Made by a program: the position numbers and the translations under genes
Source of the DNA: Candidatus Berkelbacteria bacterium
Lineage (GTDB): Bacteria > Patescibacteriota > UBA1384 > JAGVHQ01
Direction: 5' to 3'
Assembly (NCBI GenBank): GCA_020056565.1
Contig: JAGVHQ010000011.1
Coordinates: 1-35,787, forward strand
Length of the DNA: 35,787 nucleotides
The notes under the pieces: generated by a model
Told to the model about the DNA's origin: nothing
Database searches by the model: none
What the model saw: the letters and a program-made list of their open reading frames with translations, nothing else
Shown here: one piece after another, positions 5,412 to 13,196 of the stretch
Numbering within the stretch: the stretch's first letter is position 1
Layout: every line of letters begins with the position of its first letter

Positions 5412-6268
5412 TGGTTGAGCTACTGCTCTGGACCACGACAATTCTCGTGGCGTTTGTGAGCGGGGTGATCGCCTTGTTTGCGCCCTGCTGCTTAACCGTG
5501 CTGTTACCGGCCTACCTGGGAGGAATCTTACAAAGTCGGCTGCGCGTGGTGGCGGCTACATTTATCTTTACGCTCGGGATTGCCACGGTGATGCTTCCGA
5601 TCGGTTTGGGACTACGGGCGATTGTTTCGGCCTTCAACCTGTACCACACAACCGCCTATACGATTGCAGGGGCGGCAATGATTGTCGCCGCGGTTTTGAT
5701 GCTGACAAACTTTAAACTACCGATGATTGCCACACCCCGGCTTGGTAAGAACGCAACGTTCGGATCGCTCTACATCCTGGGGATTGCCTCTGGCTTAGCA
5801 AGCGCCTGCTGCGCCCCGGTGTTGTTGGCGGCAGCCACGATCACCAGCCTTTCGCCCAGTTTTGCCTTAGCGTTATTCGCGGCGATCAGTTTTGTCCTCG
5901 GCATGACCTTACCGCTGCTGGCGGGCGCGCTTTTGATGAATACCCAGTGGCTCATGGGAGTGAAAAAGTTCCTCTCCCGCCCAGTTAAGGGGGTATCGCT
6001 CGGTAACTTGTTAGGCGCAAGCGTGATGTTGCTTTACGGTGGCGTAATCATTTTCCTGGCCCTTACTGGAAGAATCGCAATGCTCCAAGGCAGCCGCCTC
6101 TTCGGGGTGGAAATAAACTCGTTCGGTCGCAACGTAACGCAGTTCTTAGAGAGAGAAAAATCATTTTCGATTATTGGTGTTATCATTCTGATCCTCATTG
6201 TTTCTTACCTCGTACGACGTGTACGCAGTGAGCTTAAAAAGGGTGTCGAAGTAGTACATCATCATTAG
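5411..6268 (+). CDS. CcdA/DsbD-family transmembrane thiol-reductant transporter
   Basis: 285 residues starting at GTG 5411. It has about seven hydrophobic segments. The first conserved site IALFAPCCLTVLLPAYLGG matches the Cys-containing Pro-Cys motif of CcdA/DsbD, and the second, ASACCAPVLLA, carries the partner cysteine. These proteins pass electrons from cytoplasmic thioredoxin to extracytoplasmic thiol proteins. Both motifs have double cysteines, unlike the single one in classical CcdA, which may create extra thiol or metal sites. The C-terminus has a further membrane helix (SIIGVIILILIVSYLVRRV) and ends VVHHH. In this operon it may keep extracytoplasmic cysteines, perhaps those of the DUF1573 protein, reduced; this is inference. 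Confidence 0.85.
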   Translation: MVELLLWTTTILVAFVSGVIALFAPCCLTVLLPAYLGGILQSRLRVVAATFIFTLGIATVMLPIGLGLRAIVSAFNLYHTTAYTIAGAAMIVAAVLMLTNFKLPMIATPRLGKNATFGSLYILGIASGLASACCAPVLLAAATITSLSPSFALALFAAISFVLGMTLPLLAGALLMNTQWLMGVKKFLSRPVKGVSLGNLLGASVMLLYGGVIIFLALTGRIAMLQGSRLFGVEINSFGRNVTQFLEREKSFSIIGVIILILIVSYLVRRVRSELKKGVEVVHHH

Positions 6269-6282
6269 AGAGGAGGTGTTTT

Positions 6283-6738
6283 ATGCAAAATCAAGTTTCT
6301 ACATATTTTTTGTCCGGCCTAATCGGTTTGATTATTGGGGTAGGTGTAGCCAGTTATTCCGTAAACAATAACATGCAGGGCATGATGCGTACGATGGGCA
6401 TGGGTAAAGCATCGCAAATGATGAATTCCTCTTCAGGGATGATGAATGGCCAATCCGGCGCGATCGAGGATATGTCGATGGGGCAAATGCAAGAGACCCT
6501 TGCAGGTAAATCGGGTGATGATTTTGATAAAGAGTTCATCGCGAACATGATCGTTCACCACGAAGGGGCGGTTGAGATGGCCCAAAAAGCAAAACAGGGC
6601 GCAAAACGCTCAGAAATCAAAAAAATGGCCGAAGACGTCATTACTGCCCAATCAAAAGAAATGGAAATGATGCGCGGTTGGTATAAGGATTGGTATGAAG
6701 TGGAGGTCGAGGATGAGCACGAGCTGCATCATAAATAG
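6283..6738 (+). CDS. DUF305 family Met/His-rich extracytoplasmic protein
   Basis: 151 residues preceded by a strong GAGGAGG Shine-Dalgarno. One N-terminal membrane helix (FLSGLIGLIIGVGVASYSV), then a Met-rich stretch with MQGMMRTMGMG, MMNSSSGMMN and MSMGQM, then the DUF305 four-helix domain: FDKEFIANMIVHHEGAVEMA, MAEDVITAQSKEMEMMRGW. The paired HH and the Met clusters are features of this ferritin-like family, which is commonly found in copper-resistance loci. It ends with a His/Glu-rich tail (EDEHELHHK). Likely an anchored metal-binding or buffering protein outside the membrane; its place in this operon supports that, though no biochemical role is established by sequence alone. Confidence 0.9.
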   Translation: MQNQVSTYFLSGLIGLIIGVGVASYSVNNNMQGMMRTMGMGKASQMMNSSSGMMNGQSGAIEDMSMGQMQETLAGKSGDDFDKEFIANMIVHHEGAVEMAQKAKQGAKRSEIKKMAEDVITAQSKEMEMMRGWYKDWYEVEVEDEHELHHK

Positions 6739-6740
6739 CT

Positions 6741-6836
6741 ATGAATAAAACTTCTTTTTTCAAAGTTTTATATTACGTTTGTTGGGTTGTTTTAGCGCTT
6801 CTTACGATTTGGGCAATAAAGGAGATTTTCATATGA
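6741..6836 (+). CDS. 31-residue single-helix membrane protein
   Basis: Starts 2 nt after the DUF305 stop: MNKTSFFKVLYYVCWVVLAL and on to WAIKEIFI. It is a basic N-terminus, one helix of about 18 residues containing a Cys, and a short charged end, i.e. a typical small membrane peptide. Its TGA overlaps the ATG of the next gene by 4 bp (ATGA at 6833-6836), the same coupling seen across this operon, and it contains the AAAGGAG Shine-Dalgarno of the next gene. That arrangement is the main evidence that it is real. It may be an accessory subunit of the ATPase or the redox protein. Confidence 0.6.
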   Translation: MNKTSFFKVLYYVCWVVLALLTIWAIKEIFI

Positions 6837-7021
6837 AAGAACGGATGGTAAGGCCGTCTTCGGCTGAATATCAGGCATCATTATATGGTGCGGTAATCGG
6901 TTCACTCGGGGTGGGTACGGTTCTTGCTCAGTACTTACAAGGATTTGCTTGGTGGCTTGTTTTGGTAGGCGTTATTCTGCATGGATGGGGAATGTATAGG
7001 GTATATCGCCGTAAGGAGTGA
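6833..7021 (+). CDS. small two-helix membrane protein in the metal operon
   Basis: 62 residues from ATG 6833 (MKERMVRPSSAEYQASLYGA), chosen because AAAGGAG lies 7-9 nt upstream. Two hydrophobic segments (LYGAVIGSLGVGTVLAQYL and WWLVLVGVILHGWGMYRVY) and a basic tail YRRKE. No family recognised. It contains AAGGAG just before its stop, serving the ATPase gene that starts at once. Conserved small hydrophobic proteins next to P1B ATPases can be accessory subunits; this is a guess from context. Confidence 0.75.
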   Translation: MKERMVRPSSAEYQASLYGAVIGSLGVGTVLAQYLQGFAWWLVLVGVILHGWGMYRVYRRKE

Positions 7022-9141
7022 TGATGGTAGCGCAAAAGTGTGAGCTGTGTGGAATGGTGGCTGAAAAGCACGTCAGGGATCAATTCGGGGTGGAACACGC
7101 ATACTGTGCCCACCACGTTCCTCCCGAGGTGGAGCATACTCACTCATCTCATGCTCAACACTCAGAGCACGTGCATGATAAACACGCTGGCCATTCCGTG
7201 GGCATGTTTCGCGATCGGTTCTGGATCACGCTTGTTCTCACCATTCCTGTTGTGCTCTACGCGCCAGTAGTTCAGGAATGGTTGGGATTCAGAGCGCCCG
7301 TATTCTCCGGTTCTCAGTGGCTACCGTTCGTATTGGGGACAATCATTTTCTTCTATGGAGGGAGTGTATTCATCAAGAGCGCTCTTGCCGAACTACGAGC
7401 GCGTCTGCCAGGAATGATGACATTAATCTCGCTTGCGATTATCGCCGCGTACGGATATAGCATTGCGACAACCTTCTTCATTAAGGGCACGGAGTTTTTC
7501 TGGGAGCTCGCGACCTTGATAACAGTAATGCTTTTGGGGCATTGGATTGAAATGCGCTCAGTGCAAAACGCCCAAGGCGCCCTGCAAGAACTCGCCAAAC
7601 TTTTGCCCGATACAGCGGAAGTGGTACGGGGTGCGGGAACACAGAAGGTACCGTTGAGTGAACTAAAAGAAGGCGATATCGTTCTGGTTCGCCCGGGGGC
7701 TAAGATTCCCGCCGATGGGGTAGTGGTATACGGGGAATCCTCGGTGAACGAGGCAATGATTACCGGAGAGTCGCGTCCGGTTAGTAAAGAAAACGGAAGC
7801 ACAGTAATCGCAGGGACGGTAAATGGCGATGGGTCGCTCAAAGTAAAGGTTACGAAAATCGGTGAACATACTGCCTTGGCAGGAATCATGCGACTTGTTG
7901 CCCAGGCGCAGGCCTCGCGTTCGAAAGCGCAAATCTTGGCCGATCGCGCGGCATTCTACCTGACGATTGTGGCTGTGATCGCCGGAGGGGTGACAGTTAT
8001 CGGATGGGGTCTGAGCGGGGCGGGGGCCGCGTTTGCTTTAGAGCGAACAGTCACCGTACTCGTGATTGCCTGCCCGCATGCTTTAGGGCTTGCCGTACCG
8101 CTTGTCACTTCAATTTCAACTTCTCTGGCAGCTCGCAATGGCCTTTTGGTTCGCGAGCGCATGGCTCTGGAGGCCGCTCGTAACATTGACGTGGTGCTCT
8201 TTGATAAAACCGGCACACTGACCACTGCCCAGCAAGGGGTAGCGGATGTGTTTGCTGCTCAGGGTAAGAGCTCCGAGGATGTGTTGCAAGTAATTGCCTC
8301 CGTTGAAGCCCCGAGCGAGCACTCAATCGGGAAAGCGCTTGTGCTTGCGGGAAAAAATAAAAAATTAGAACTCCTTCCGGTATCAAACTTCAAAGCAATC
8401 AAGGGGAAAGGGGTTACTGCCCGAATTGGAAAGAAATCTTACTTTGTCGGTGGCCCGCACTTGATTGCCGATCAAAAGGCAGCCGTTCCTGAAGAAATAA
8501 AAAAGAGAATCGCGATAGCAGAGCAAGCAGGGAAAACCGTGATTTATCTTCTTGAGGAAAGTTCAGTGCTGGGCATCGCGACGATCTCCGATACTGTTCG
8601 GCCCGAATCCAAGGAGGCAGTTGCAGCCCTGAAGCAGATGGGTGTGCGAGTGGCAATGCTTACTGGTGATTCTGAAGCGGTTTCCAAAGAGGTGGCACAC
8701 GAACTCGGGATCAATGAGTATTTTGCCCAGGTTTTGCCTGAGCATAAGGTGGACAAAGTACGGCAGTTGCAAAAGGATGGTAGCCGAGTTGCAATGGTCG
8801 GGGATGGCGTCAACGACGCCCCGGCTTTAACTACCGCGCAGGTGGGAATTGCGATTGGCGCTGGTACGGATGTGGCAATCGAGTCGGCTGGAATCATCTT
8901 GATGCGCAACGACCCCCGCGACGTTGTGAAAGTGATGCGTCTTTCTCGTACAACTTACTCCAAAATGATTCAAAATCTTATCTGGGCAACTGGTTATAAC
9001 GTGGTTGCGATCCCGCTTGCAGCCGGGGTTTTGGCTTCAGAGGGTATTATCCTTGCTCCGGCGGTCGGGGCATTGTTGATGTCTGCGAGTACGGTGATTG
9101 TAGCGCTGAATGCCCAGCTTTTGCGGCGTCTGAAGCTCTAG
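7021..9141 (+). CDS. P1B-type heavy-metal (copper-like, CopB-type) transporting ATPase
   Basis: About 706 residues. Start is 7021 or 7024 (AAGGAG at 7013-7018 favours 7024). N-terminus has KCELCGMV ... HAYCAHHV, a zinc-ribbon-like Cys/His set, then a His-rich stretch ([20 protein letters not shown]), not the usual CxxC heavy-metal-associated domain. Actuator TGES near residue 249, ion-binding CPH ([12 protein letters not shown]) near 351, phosphorylation DKTGTLT near 395, nucleotide-binding SEHS near 433, hinge MLTGD and GDGVNDAP near 595. CPH with a His-rich head marks the P1B-3/CopB-like group, described as exporting copper. The SEHP motif reads SEHS here; the key His is kept. Ends tail-to-tail with the sortase gene, both stops sharing CTAG (9138-9141). 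Confidence 0.93.
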   Translation: MMVAQKCELCGMVAEKHVRDQFGVEHAYCAHHVPPEVEHTHSSHAQHSEHVHDKHAGHSVGMFRDRFWITLVLTIPVVLYAPVVQEWLGFRAPVFSGSQWLPFVLGTIIFFYGGSVFIKSALAELRARLPGMMTLISLAIIAAYGYSIATTFFIKGTEFFWELATLITVMLLGHWIEMRSVQNAQGALQELAKLLPDTAEVVRGAGTQKVPLSELKEGDIVLVRPGAKIPADGVVVYGESSVNEAMITGESRPVSKENGSTVIAGTVNGDGSLKVKVTKIGEHTALAGIMRLVAQAQASRSKAQILADRAAFYLTIVAVIAGGVTVIGWGLSGAGAAFALERTVTVLVIACPHALGLAVPLVTSISTSLAARNGLLVRERMALEAARNIDVVLFDKTGTLTTAQQGVADVFAAQGKSSEDVLQVIASVEAPSEHSIGKALVLAGKNKKLELLPVSNFKAIKGKGVTARIGKKSYFVGGPHLIADQKAAVPEEIKKRIAIAEQAGKTVIYLLEESSVLGIATISDTVRPESKEAVAALKQMGVRVAMLTGDSEAVSKEVAHELGINEYFAQVLPEHKVDKVRQLQKDGSRVAMVGDGVNDAPALTTAQVGIAIGAGTDVAIESAGIILMRNDPRDVVKVMRLSRTTYSKMIQNLIWATGYNVVAIPLAAGVLASEGIILAPAVGALLMSASTVIVALNAQLLRRLKL

Positions 9142-9857
9142 TATTCCGGTTGGTACTTAGTAACAACGACCAATCGTTTCGTATAGCTGCGTTCTTTCCA
9201 GCTCCATGCCCCATTACACGTAATCAGGTTAAGGGTACGATCTTGCGAGGCTCCAAAGATCTCTTCGAAGGGGAGTGCGGTTTGGTCATACACGGCTTGC
9301 CCTACGACAACAAAGCGCCGTTCATCTCCAAAGTCATCTTCAATAAAAACTTCATCTCCGACAATGAGCTGATTGAGATCCCAAAAAGCAGCCGGGGAAC
9401 CTAAGGTGTCATCAAGATGGCCCGTGATAACAGAGCTCCCGACTTGAGCGGGGCGGGCGCCGAGATTAAACCAGCCGACCTCCTCCGGCTTGCTGGGTGT
9501 TTCCATTTGGCCTTTTGAATCGAGGCCAAGATGTTGAATATTTGCGGTAAGGTTTATTTTGGGAATCCTCAGTGTAACCGGAGAACCGACGAAAGAGCTT
9601 TTTTGTTCAGGGGCGAATTGTATTCCCGTTTGCGAAACAACCGACGGAGGGGGAGTAAACGCACGTGTATTTACTGGTTCGCTCTGAGTAATGAGAACGT
9701 ACCCGAATGTTGTTAGGCTTGCCCAGCTCAAGCCAAACGCAATCAGGAATTGAAGAATCCAGGAGGCATCCCAAAGCTTCTTGGGAGTTCCTAGTGTTTC
9801 GGGAAGCACTCCATCAAAAGATTTAGAGTCCGCAACGGAATTAGTGTCGAATTCCAT
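9138..9857 (-). CDS. class F-like sortase (surface protein transpeptidase)
   Basis: 239 residues from ATG 9857, preceded by AAGGGGTGGG; a longer reading to 9908 lies within the upstream gene and lacks this site. Cytoplasmic N-terminus, one membrane helix (about 31-55), Pro-rich linker, then the sortase beta-barrel: LRIPKINLTANIQHLGLD, PEEVGWFNLGARPAQVGSSV, catalytic His147 in VITGHLD, Cys214 in LNLITCNGAW and Arg228 in YTKRLVVVT. The sequence style (GWFNLGARP, AFWDLNQL, LITCNG) is that of class F sortases. Sortases cleave a C-terminal sorting signal and join the protein to a surface amine. Overlaps by 17 bp the gene for a protein with a matching sorting signal, its likely substrate. Confidence 0.9.
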   Translation of the reverse strand: MEFDTNSVADSKSFDGVLPETLGTPKKLWDASWILQFLIAFGLSWASLTTFGYVLITQSEPVNTRAFTPPPSVVSQTGIQFAPEQKSSFVGSPVTLRIPKINLTANIQHLGLDSKGQMETPSKPEEVGWFNLGARPAQVGSSVITGHLDDTLGSPAAFWDLNQLIVGDEVFIEDDFGDERRFVVVGQAVYDQTALPFEEIFGASQDRTLNLITCNGAWSWKERSYTKRLVVVTKYQPEY

Positions 9858-10347
9858 TCCCACCCCTTCGCTTCTGCCAGAGAATCCAAGACGTGAGTAA
9901 GAGCCCAAGTGCGCCGATAAAGATACCGATTCGCATTGTGATTCCCCCTCCCCCTGTGGCGGGTGCCGTATTCGGAATAGCTACTGACGAGCTTGAAGGA
10001 GTTGGGGTTGAGGTTTTGGTAGGTAAAGGAGTCGGGGTCTTTGTAAGGGTAGATGTGGGGGTGGGGGTTGATGTACTCGTAGACGTAACGGTCGGGGAAG
10101 CTGGTGTGCTTGAGACTTGAGTTGAAGTACCTGTTGGAGTGGCACTCGAGCTGGGTGTGTTGGTGGTCGTTAGTTGAGCAGTGAAGGTTGGCGTAGGCGT
10201 AACGGTGGCGGTTCCGGTGGGTGTTGGCAAGTCCGCAAGGGGTGTTCTCGAACCAGGCTCTGGTTCTTCGAGTGCAAAAAATAAGATCCCGAATACCAAC
10301 AGGAGTACAATAACTGAAATCGTTACGATATATCGCCCGCGGTCCAA
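9841..10347 (-). CDS. Thr/Pro/Ser-rich surface protein with LPXTG-like sorting signal
   Basis: 168 residues starting at TTG 10347, supported by AAGGAG about 10 nt upstream; no ATG fits. N-terminal helix IVTISVIVLLLVFGILFFAL (signal or anchor), then about 90 residues of low-complexity Thr/Pro/Ser (repeats such as TPTPTST and TKTPTPLPTKT) likely to be an extended, O-glycosylated stalk. The C-terminus is a sorting signal: NTAPATGGGG (APATG at 128-132 in place of LPXTG), a hydrophobic helix IGIFIGALGLLLTSWILW and a basic tail QKRRGGNGIRH. The overlap with the sortase gene makes it the probable substrate. The stalk carries no folded domain, so it may simply extend the surface or be glycosylated by the cluster at 15.8-22.8 kb (inference). 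Confidence 0.85.
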   Translation of the reverse strand: MDRGRYIVTISVIVLLLVFGILFFALEEPEPGSRTPLADLPTPTGTATVTPTPTFTAQLTTTNTPSSSATPTGTSTQVSSTPASPTVTSTSTSTPTPTSTLTKTPTPLPTKTSTPTPSSSSVAIPNTAPATGGGGITMRIGIFIGALGLLLTSWILWQKRRGGNGIRH

Positions 10348-10425
10348 CCTTTTTCCACTCCTTCTTATCTAACTCTACACTGTTATCCTCTGTGCGTGCA
10401 GCGCCTTTGAACCTAGCCTTACCAG

Positions 10426-10821
10426 TTAGGAGTTAGTTTCTCGAGTTGGACGGGCTCCAGTCTCGTAGTAGCTTTTCCAGGGAGACTGGTCGGCAAGTGT
10501 AACACTTTCAAGGTACAGACGTTTCTCAAATCCACCGCGAGAGGTTCTGCGAGAGCGCTGGATCTTCGTTATTTCTCTTTCCGAAATACCAAGCACTTTT
10601 GAAAGAGCGCTCAAGACTTCTTTAAGATCTGCCAGCTCTGTGACAATTTCGGTTGGGGTTTTTGCGTTTGAGACTTCTTTGGCTTCTTCGATTGCCTTCC
10701 GTTTCAATTCCCGAACGTACTCTCCCTTTGAAAGAATCTGGGTGGTTGATCGGTCACCAGATCTATCGATTAGGTCGGCAATTTTGTCACGTACGAGCTT
10801 ACCTACTCGAACCCGCTTCAT
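10426..10821 (-). CDS. MazG-like noncanonical NTP pyrophosphatase (COG4997-type)
   Basis: 131 residues. The opening VGKLVRDKIADLIDRSG is typical of the COG4997 house-cleaning pyrophosphatase group, and KRKAIEEAKEVSNAKTPTEI followed by VTELADLKEV gives the EExxE...ExxD metal-binding set of the all-alpha NTP pyrophosphatase (MazG/HisE) superfamily. Such enzymes hydrolyse abnormal nucleoside triphosphates to the monophosphate and pyrophosphate. The C-terminal part (after TKIQRSRRTSRGGFEKRLYL) has the KxxxRGGFxxRLxL pattern also usual in this group. Its ATG overlaps the DUF1003 stop by 4 bp, so the two are co-transcribed. Substrate not deducible. Confidence 0.85.
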   Translation of the reverse strand: MKRVRVGKLVRDKIADLIDRSGDRSTTQILSKGEYVRELKRKAIEEAKEVSNAKTPTEIVTELADLKEVLSALSKVLGISEREITKIQRSRRTSRGGFEKRLYLESVTLADQSPWKSYYETGARPTRETNS

Positions 10822-11369
10822 CTGGAGAGCTGTTGGTCAATTGTTTTTTCGATCCCTTCTACGTCGGTCGCCTCAAGCATCTTTTGAATGTCTTGGTCTT
10901 TCCCGAAATCAACTCCCTTTTCTTTCATGAACTTCACGAGGACCTCTAGGATCTTTGTGATTTCTTCTTCCATAAGGATGTTGACCTGCAAGTCTGTTTC
11001 TTCCCGCAAGTCAGCAGTCTTGGTTGAACGTTTCTGAGACATCAAGACAATAATCGCCAACATGATCGCCTCAAGCGAGACAATCGAGGTCAAAAGGATG
11101 AAGGGGTAGGGGTCAAACGGTTGGATGCCAGGGAGTTTCCCCGTGTTAATCAGAATCCAGGTGGTAAATACGAGCACGTTTAGGATCAAGAATTCCGGGC
11201 TGCCGAACGTAGCAGTCATCCAGTCGGCGATTCGTTCATATATAGTGCGTTGCGCATCAGCCCTTGCTTTAAGGGCCTTAATCATACGCCCGCGTCCGTA
11301 GAGACGCCCCTCCGAGGGTTTGATTACTTTATTCCCGTTTCTCTTCCCGTTGTTTGCTATGTCAGCCAT
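10818..11369 (-). CDS. DUF1003 family membrane protein
   Basis: 183 residues. A basic cytoplasmic N-terminus, then the DUF1003 core: RIADWMTATFGSPEFLILNV, helix VFTTWILINTG, the conserved FDPYPFILLTSIVSLEAIML and MSQKRSTK, followed by a soluble Asp/Glu-rich segment beginning with ADLREETDLQVNILMEEEIT, all hallmarks of the family. Two membrane helices; C-terminal helix bundle in the cytoplasm. Biological role of DUF1003 is not established. A TATAGT box on the minus strand lies 9 nt before the ATG. It is coupled to the MazG-like gene. Confidence 0.88.
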   Translation of the reverse strand: MADIANNGKRNGNKVIKPSEGRLYGRGRMIKALKARADAQRTIYERIADWMTATFGSPEFLILNVLVFTTWILINTGKLPGIQPFDPYPFILLTSIVSLEAIMLAIIVLMSQKRSTKTADLREETDLQVNILMEEEITKILEVLVKFMKEKGVDFGKDQDIQKMLEATDVEGIEKTIDQQLSR

Positions 11370-11378
11370 TATATTTCA

Positions 11379-11384
11379 ACTATA
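11379..11384 (-). promoter_or_regulatory. -10 box for the DUF1003/MazG operon, near-leaderless
   Basis: TATAGT on the minus strand with 9 nt to the ATG at 11369. No Shine-Dalgarno lies in the 9 nt, so a leaderless or 1-3-nt-leader mRNA is expected. -35 box weak. Confidence 0.45.
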
Positions 11385-11415
11385 GCGCGTTTTGGGACTT
11401 GCGTTGAGCGCAATG

Positions 11416-12066
11416 TCATCGGTAGAGGTCAAGAGGATTCATCCATCCTACTAACTCATTTTCTTCGGGAACATAGCCGCGCAAATCAACCTCGTCCTTA
11501 TTAAGTACCCCAAAATGGAGATGTTTGCGTTCCCCATCCGTTTCTTCTGTTCCGCCGTCCCCTAGAATCCCGATTTGTTGTCCTTGGGTGACTGTAGTAT
11601 TGATAGGGGGAATGCTTTTTGGATCAAGATGACCATAGAGAGCGAATATTTTTTTATTTTGGTACAAATGTTCAATCACGACTACGCCTCCGTACCCCGA
11701 AACACGGCGGGCGAGCACTATGGTTCCCCCAGCGACGGCGCGCACTACGACGTCACCTTCCACATCCTCAAATTCGCTATCTGCGCCGGTATGAAACCCA
11801 CGAAATCGCTCAGGTTGGATAGGAGAGTTCTCTGGGGTAATAGAGATCCCGAACGGTTTTTTGGTAATTCGCTCTCGAAAACCTTCTACTGGCTCAAAGA
11901 AAACCTCTTTTGGAGGTTGTGTGGTTAATGTGTTCATCCGCGTCGCTTGAGGGGTAGGGCTCGATTGATTTTCCGTTAGCGTCGAGTTCGAAGAATCTTT
12001 TTTCAAAAAAAACCATATCCCAAGAAATACCAAAACTACACCCGCGATTGGTAAGACATACTTCAT
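11416..12066 (-). CDS. membrane-anchored M23 (LytM-type) metallopeptidase
   Basis: 216 residues from ATG 12066. N-terminal membrane helix (YVLPIAGVVLVFLGIWFFL), Ser/Thr/Pro linker, then an M23 domain: FHTGADSEF gives the HxxxD zinc ligands, GYGGVVVIEHL and IFALYGHLDPKSI are the typical core strands, and KHLHFGV is the HxH motif. All four expected active-site positions are present, so it should be active. M23 enzymes cut peptidoglycan cross-bridges. It would act outside the membrane, and the D-Ala-D-Ala ligase gene diverging from the same promoter region fits a peptidoglycan theme. No Shine-Dalgarno; the -10 box is 7 nt from the ATG. Confidence 0.9.
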   Translation of the reverse strand: MKYVLPIAGVVLVFLGIWFFLKKDSSNSTLTENQSSPTPQATRMNTLTTQPPKEVFFEPVEGFRERITKKPFGISITPENSPIQPERFRGFHTGADSEFEDVEGDVVVRAVAGGTIVLARRVSGYGGVVVIEHLYQNKKIFALYGHLDPKSIPPINTTVTQGQQIGILGDGGTEETDGERKHLHFGVLNKDEVDLRGYVPEENELVGWMNPLDLYR

Positions 12067-12073
12067 CAATCAA

Positions 12074-12081
12074 AGTATACT
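12074..12081. promoter_or_regulatory. shared palindromic -10 element for divergent M23 and ddl genes
   Basis: AGTATACT is its own inverse complement, so TATACT is read on both strands: plus 12076-12081, minus 12079-12074. The minus-strand ATG (12066) is 7 nt away, giving a leaderless mRNA. The plus-strand ATG (12102) is 20 nt away, giving a leader of about 13 nt without a Shine-Dalgarno. The whole divergent gap is 35 nt. Confidence 0.6.
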
Positions 12082-12101
12082 AAACCTGACTTTAAATTAT
12101 T

Positions 12102-13196
12102 ATGAAACAAAAAATACGCGTTGGAATAATTTTTGGTGGTAGATCAGCTGAGCATGAAATCTCGCTCCTATCTGCCAAAAACATTGTCGAAGCGATTGAT
12201 CCCAAGAAATACGCTGTGACCTTAATCGGGATTGACCAAAGTGGGCGTTGGAATCTCAAACATTCTGCTGATTTTCTCCTGCACACGGATGATCCAACCC
12301 AGATTGTACTGGGCACATCCGCTGCCCAAATCGGCCTTGTCCCCGGGGATACGAATCAGGCCCTCATGGCTGTGACGAAGCAGGAGCACACCCCTGTCCT
12401 TGATGTTGTTTTTCCGATTTTGCATGGCCCATTTGGGGAAGACGGGACGATCCAGGGGATGCTGAAGCTTACCGGCATTCCGTTTGTAGGCGCGGGCGTA
12501 TTGGGTTCGGCCGTCGGGATGGACAAAGACGTAATGAAACGCCTCCTACGCGAAGCGGGCTTGCCTGTCGGGGAGTTTCGCACGCTTCATGCCGAAGAAG
12601 AAATTAACGAAGATGAGTTGATTCGGGAATTAGGGCTTCCATTGTTTGTGAAGCCAGCTAACCTCGGTTCATCTGTGGGAATCAGTAAAGTTATCAAGAA
12701 AGAAGAGTTGGCAGCGGCAATTAAGCACGCTTTTGAGTTTGATCGAAAAGTCGTACTCGAAGCACATATTCCTGGGCGGGAGATTGAATGTGGCGTGCTC
12801 GGCAATAATACCCCCCGCGCCTCCACCCTCGGGGAGATAAAGTCCAGACATGTTTTTTACTCCTACGAAGCAAAGTATCTTGATCCGGAAGGAGCAGAGT
12901 TAATTGTCCCTGCAAAACTCCCCGGGGCGTTGACGAAAAAGATTCAAAAGCTGGCCGTGCGCGCGTTCCAGGTGCTTGAATGCGCCGGGATGGCCCGTGT
13001 TGACTTTTTTGTCAGTGCCAAAGGAGAAGTTTTTATTAGCGAGATCAATACGATCCCCGGTTTTACGAAAATCAGTATGTATCCGCGTCTCTGGCAGGCC
13101 AGCGGCATTGCGTACTCCGCGTTAGTTGATCGCTTAATTGAGTTGGCATTGGAGAGAAGTCAGGCCGAGCGCTCGCTTAAGACTTCGTACGAATAA
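12102..13196 (+). CDS. ddl: D-alanine--D-alanine ligase
   Basis: 364 residues, normal for Ddl. This cytoplasmic ATP-grasp enzyme joins two D-Ala using ATP for the peptidoglycan stem peptide. Visible: VGIIFGGRSAEHEISLLSA at the N-terminus; FPILHGPFGEDGTIQGML; the ATP-grasp lysine and Ser loop in FVKPANLGSSVGISKV; metal ligands in MARVDFFV and ISEINTIPGFT; and the closing KISMYPRLWQASGIAY. All the family's catalytic motifs are present. No Shine-Dalgarno; the promoter is shared with the M23 peptidase. The 3' end overlaps the convergent membrane protein gene by 20 bp. Confidence 0.96.
   Translation: MKQKIRVGIIFGGRSAEHEISLLSAKNIVEAIDPKKYAVTLIGIDQSGRWNLKHSADFLLHTDDPTQIVLGTSAAQIGLVPGDTNQALMAVTKQEHTPVLDVVFPILHGPFGEDGTIQGMLKLTGIPFVGAGVLGSAVGMDKDVMKRLLREAGLPVGEFRTLHAEEEINEDELIRELGLPLFVKPANLGSSVGISKVIKKEELAAAIKHAFEFDRKVVLEAHIPGREIECGVLGNNTPRASTLGEIKSRHVFYSYEAKYLDPEGAELIVPAKLPGALTKKIQKLAVRAFQVLECAGMARVDFFVSAKGEVFISEINTIPGFTKISMYPRLWQASGIAYSALVDRLIELALERSQAERSLKTSYE

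Noticed and set aside
7353-8909. Several minus-strand ORFs of 70-178 codons
   Set aside because: They lie inside the P1B ATPase gene, which has complete motifs on plus; none has a Shine-Dalgarno or known domain.
9893-10120. Plus-strand Val/Gly repeat ORF
   Set aside because: Antisense reading of the Thr/Pro-rich stalk of the sortase substrate.
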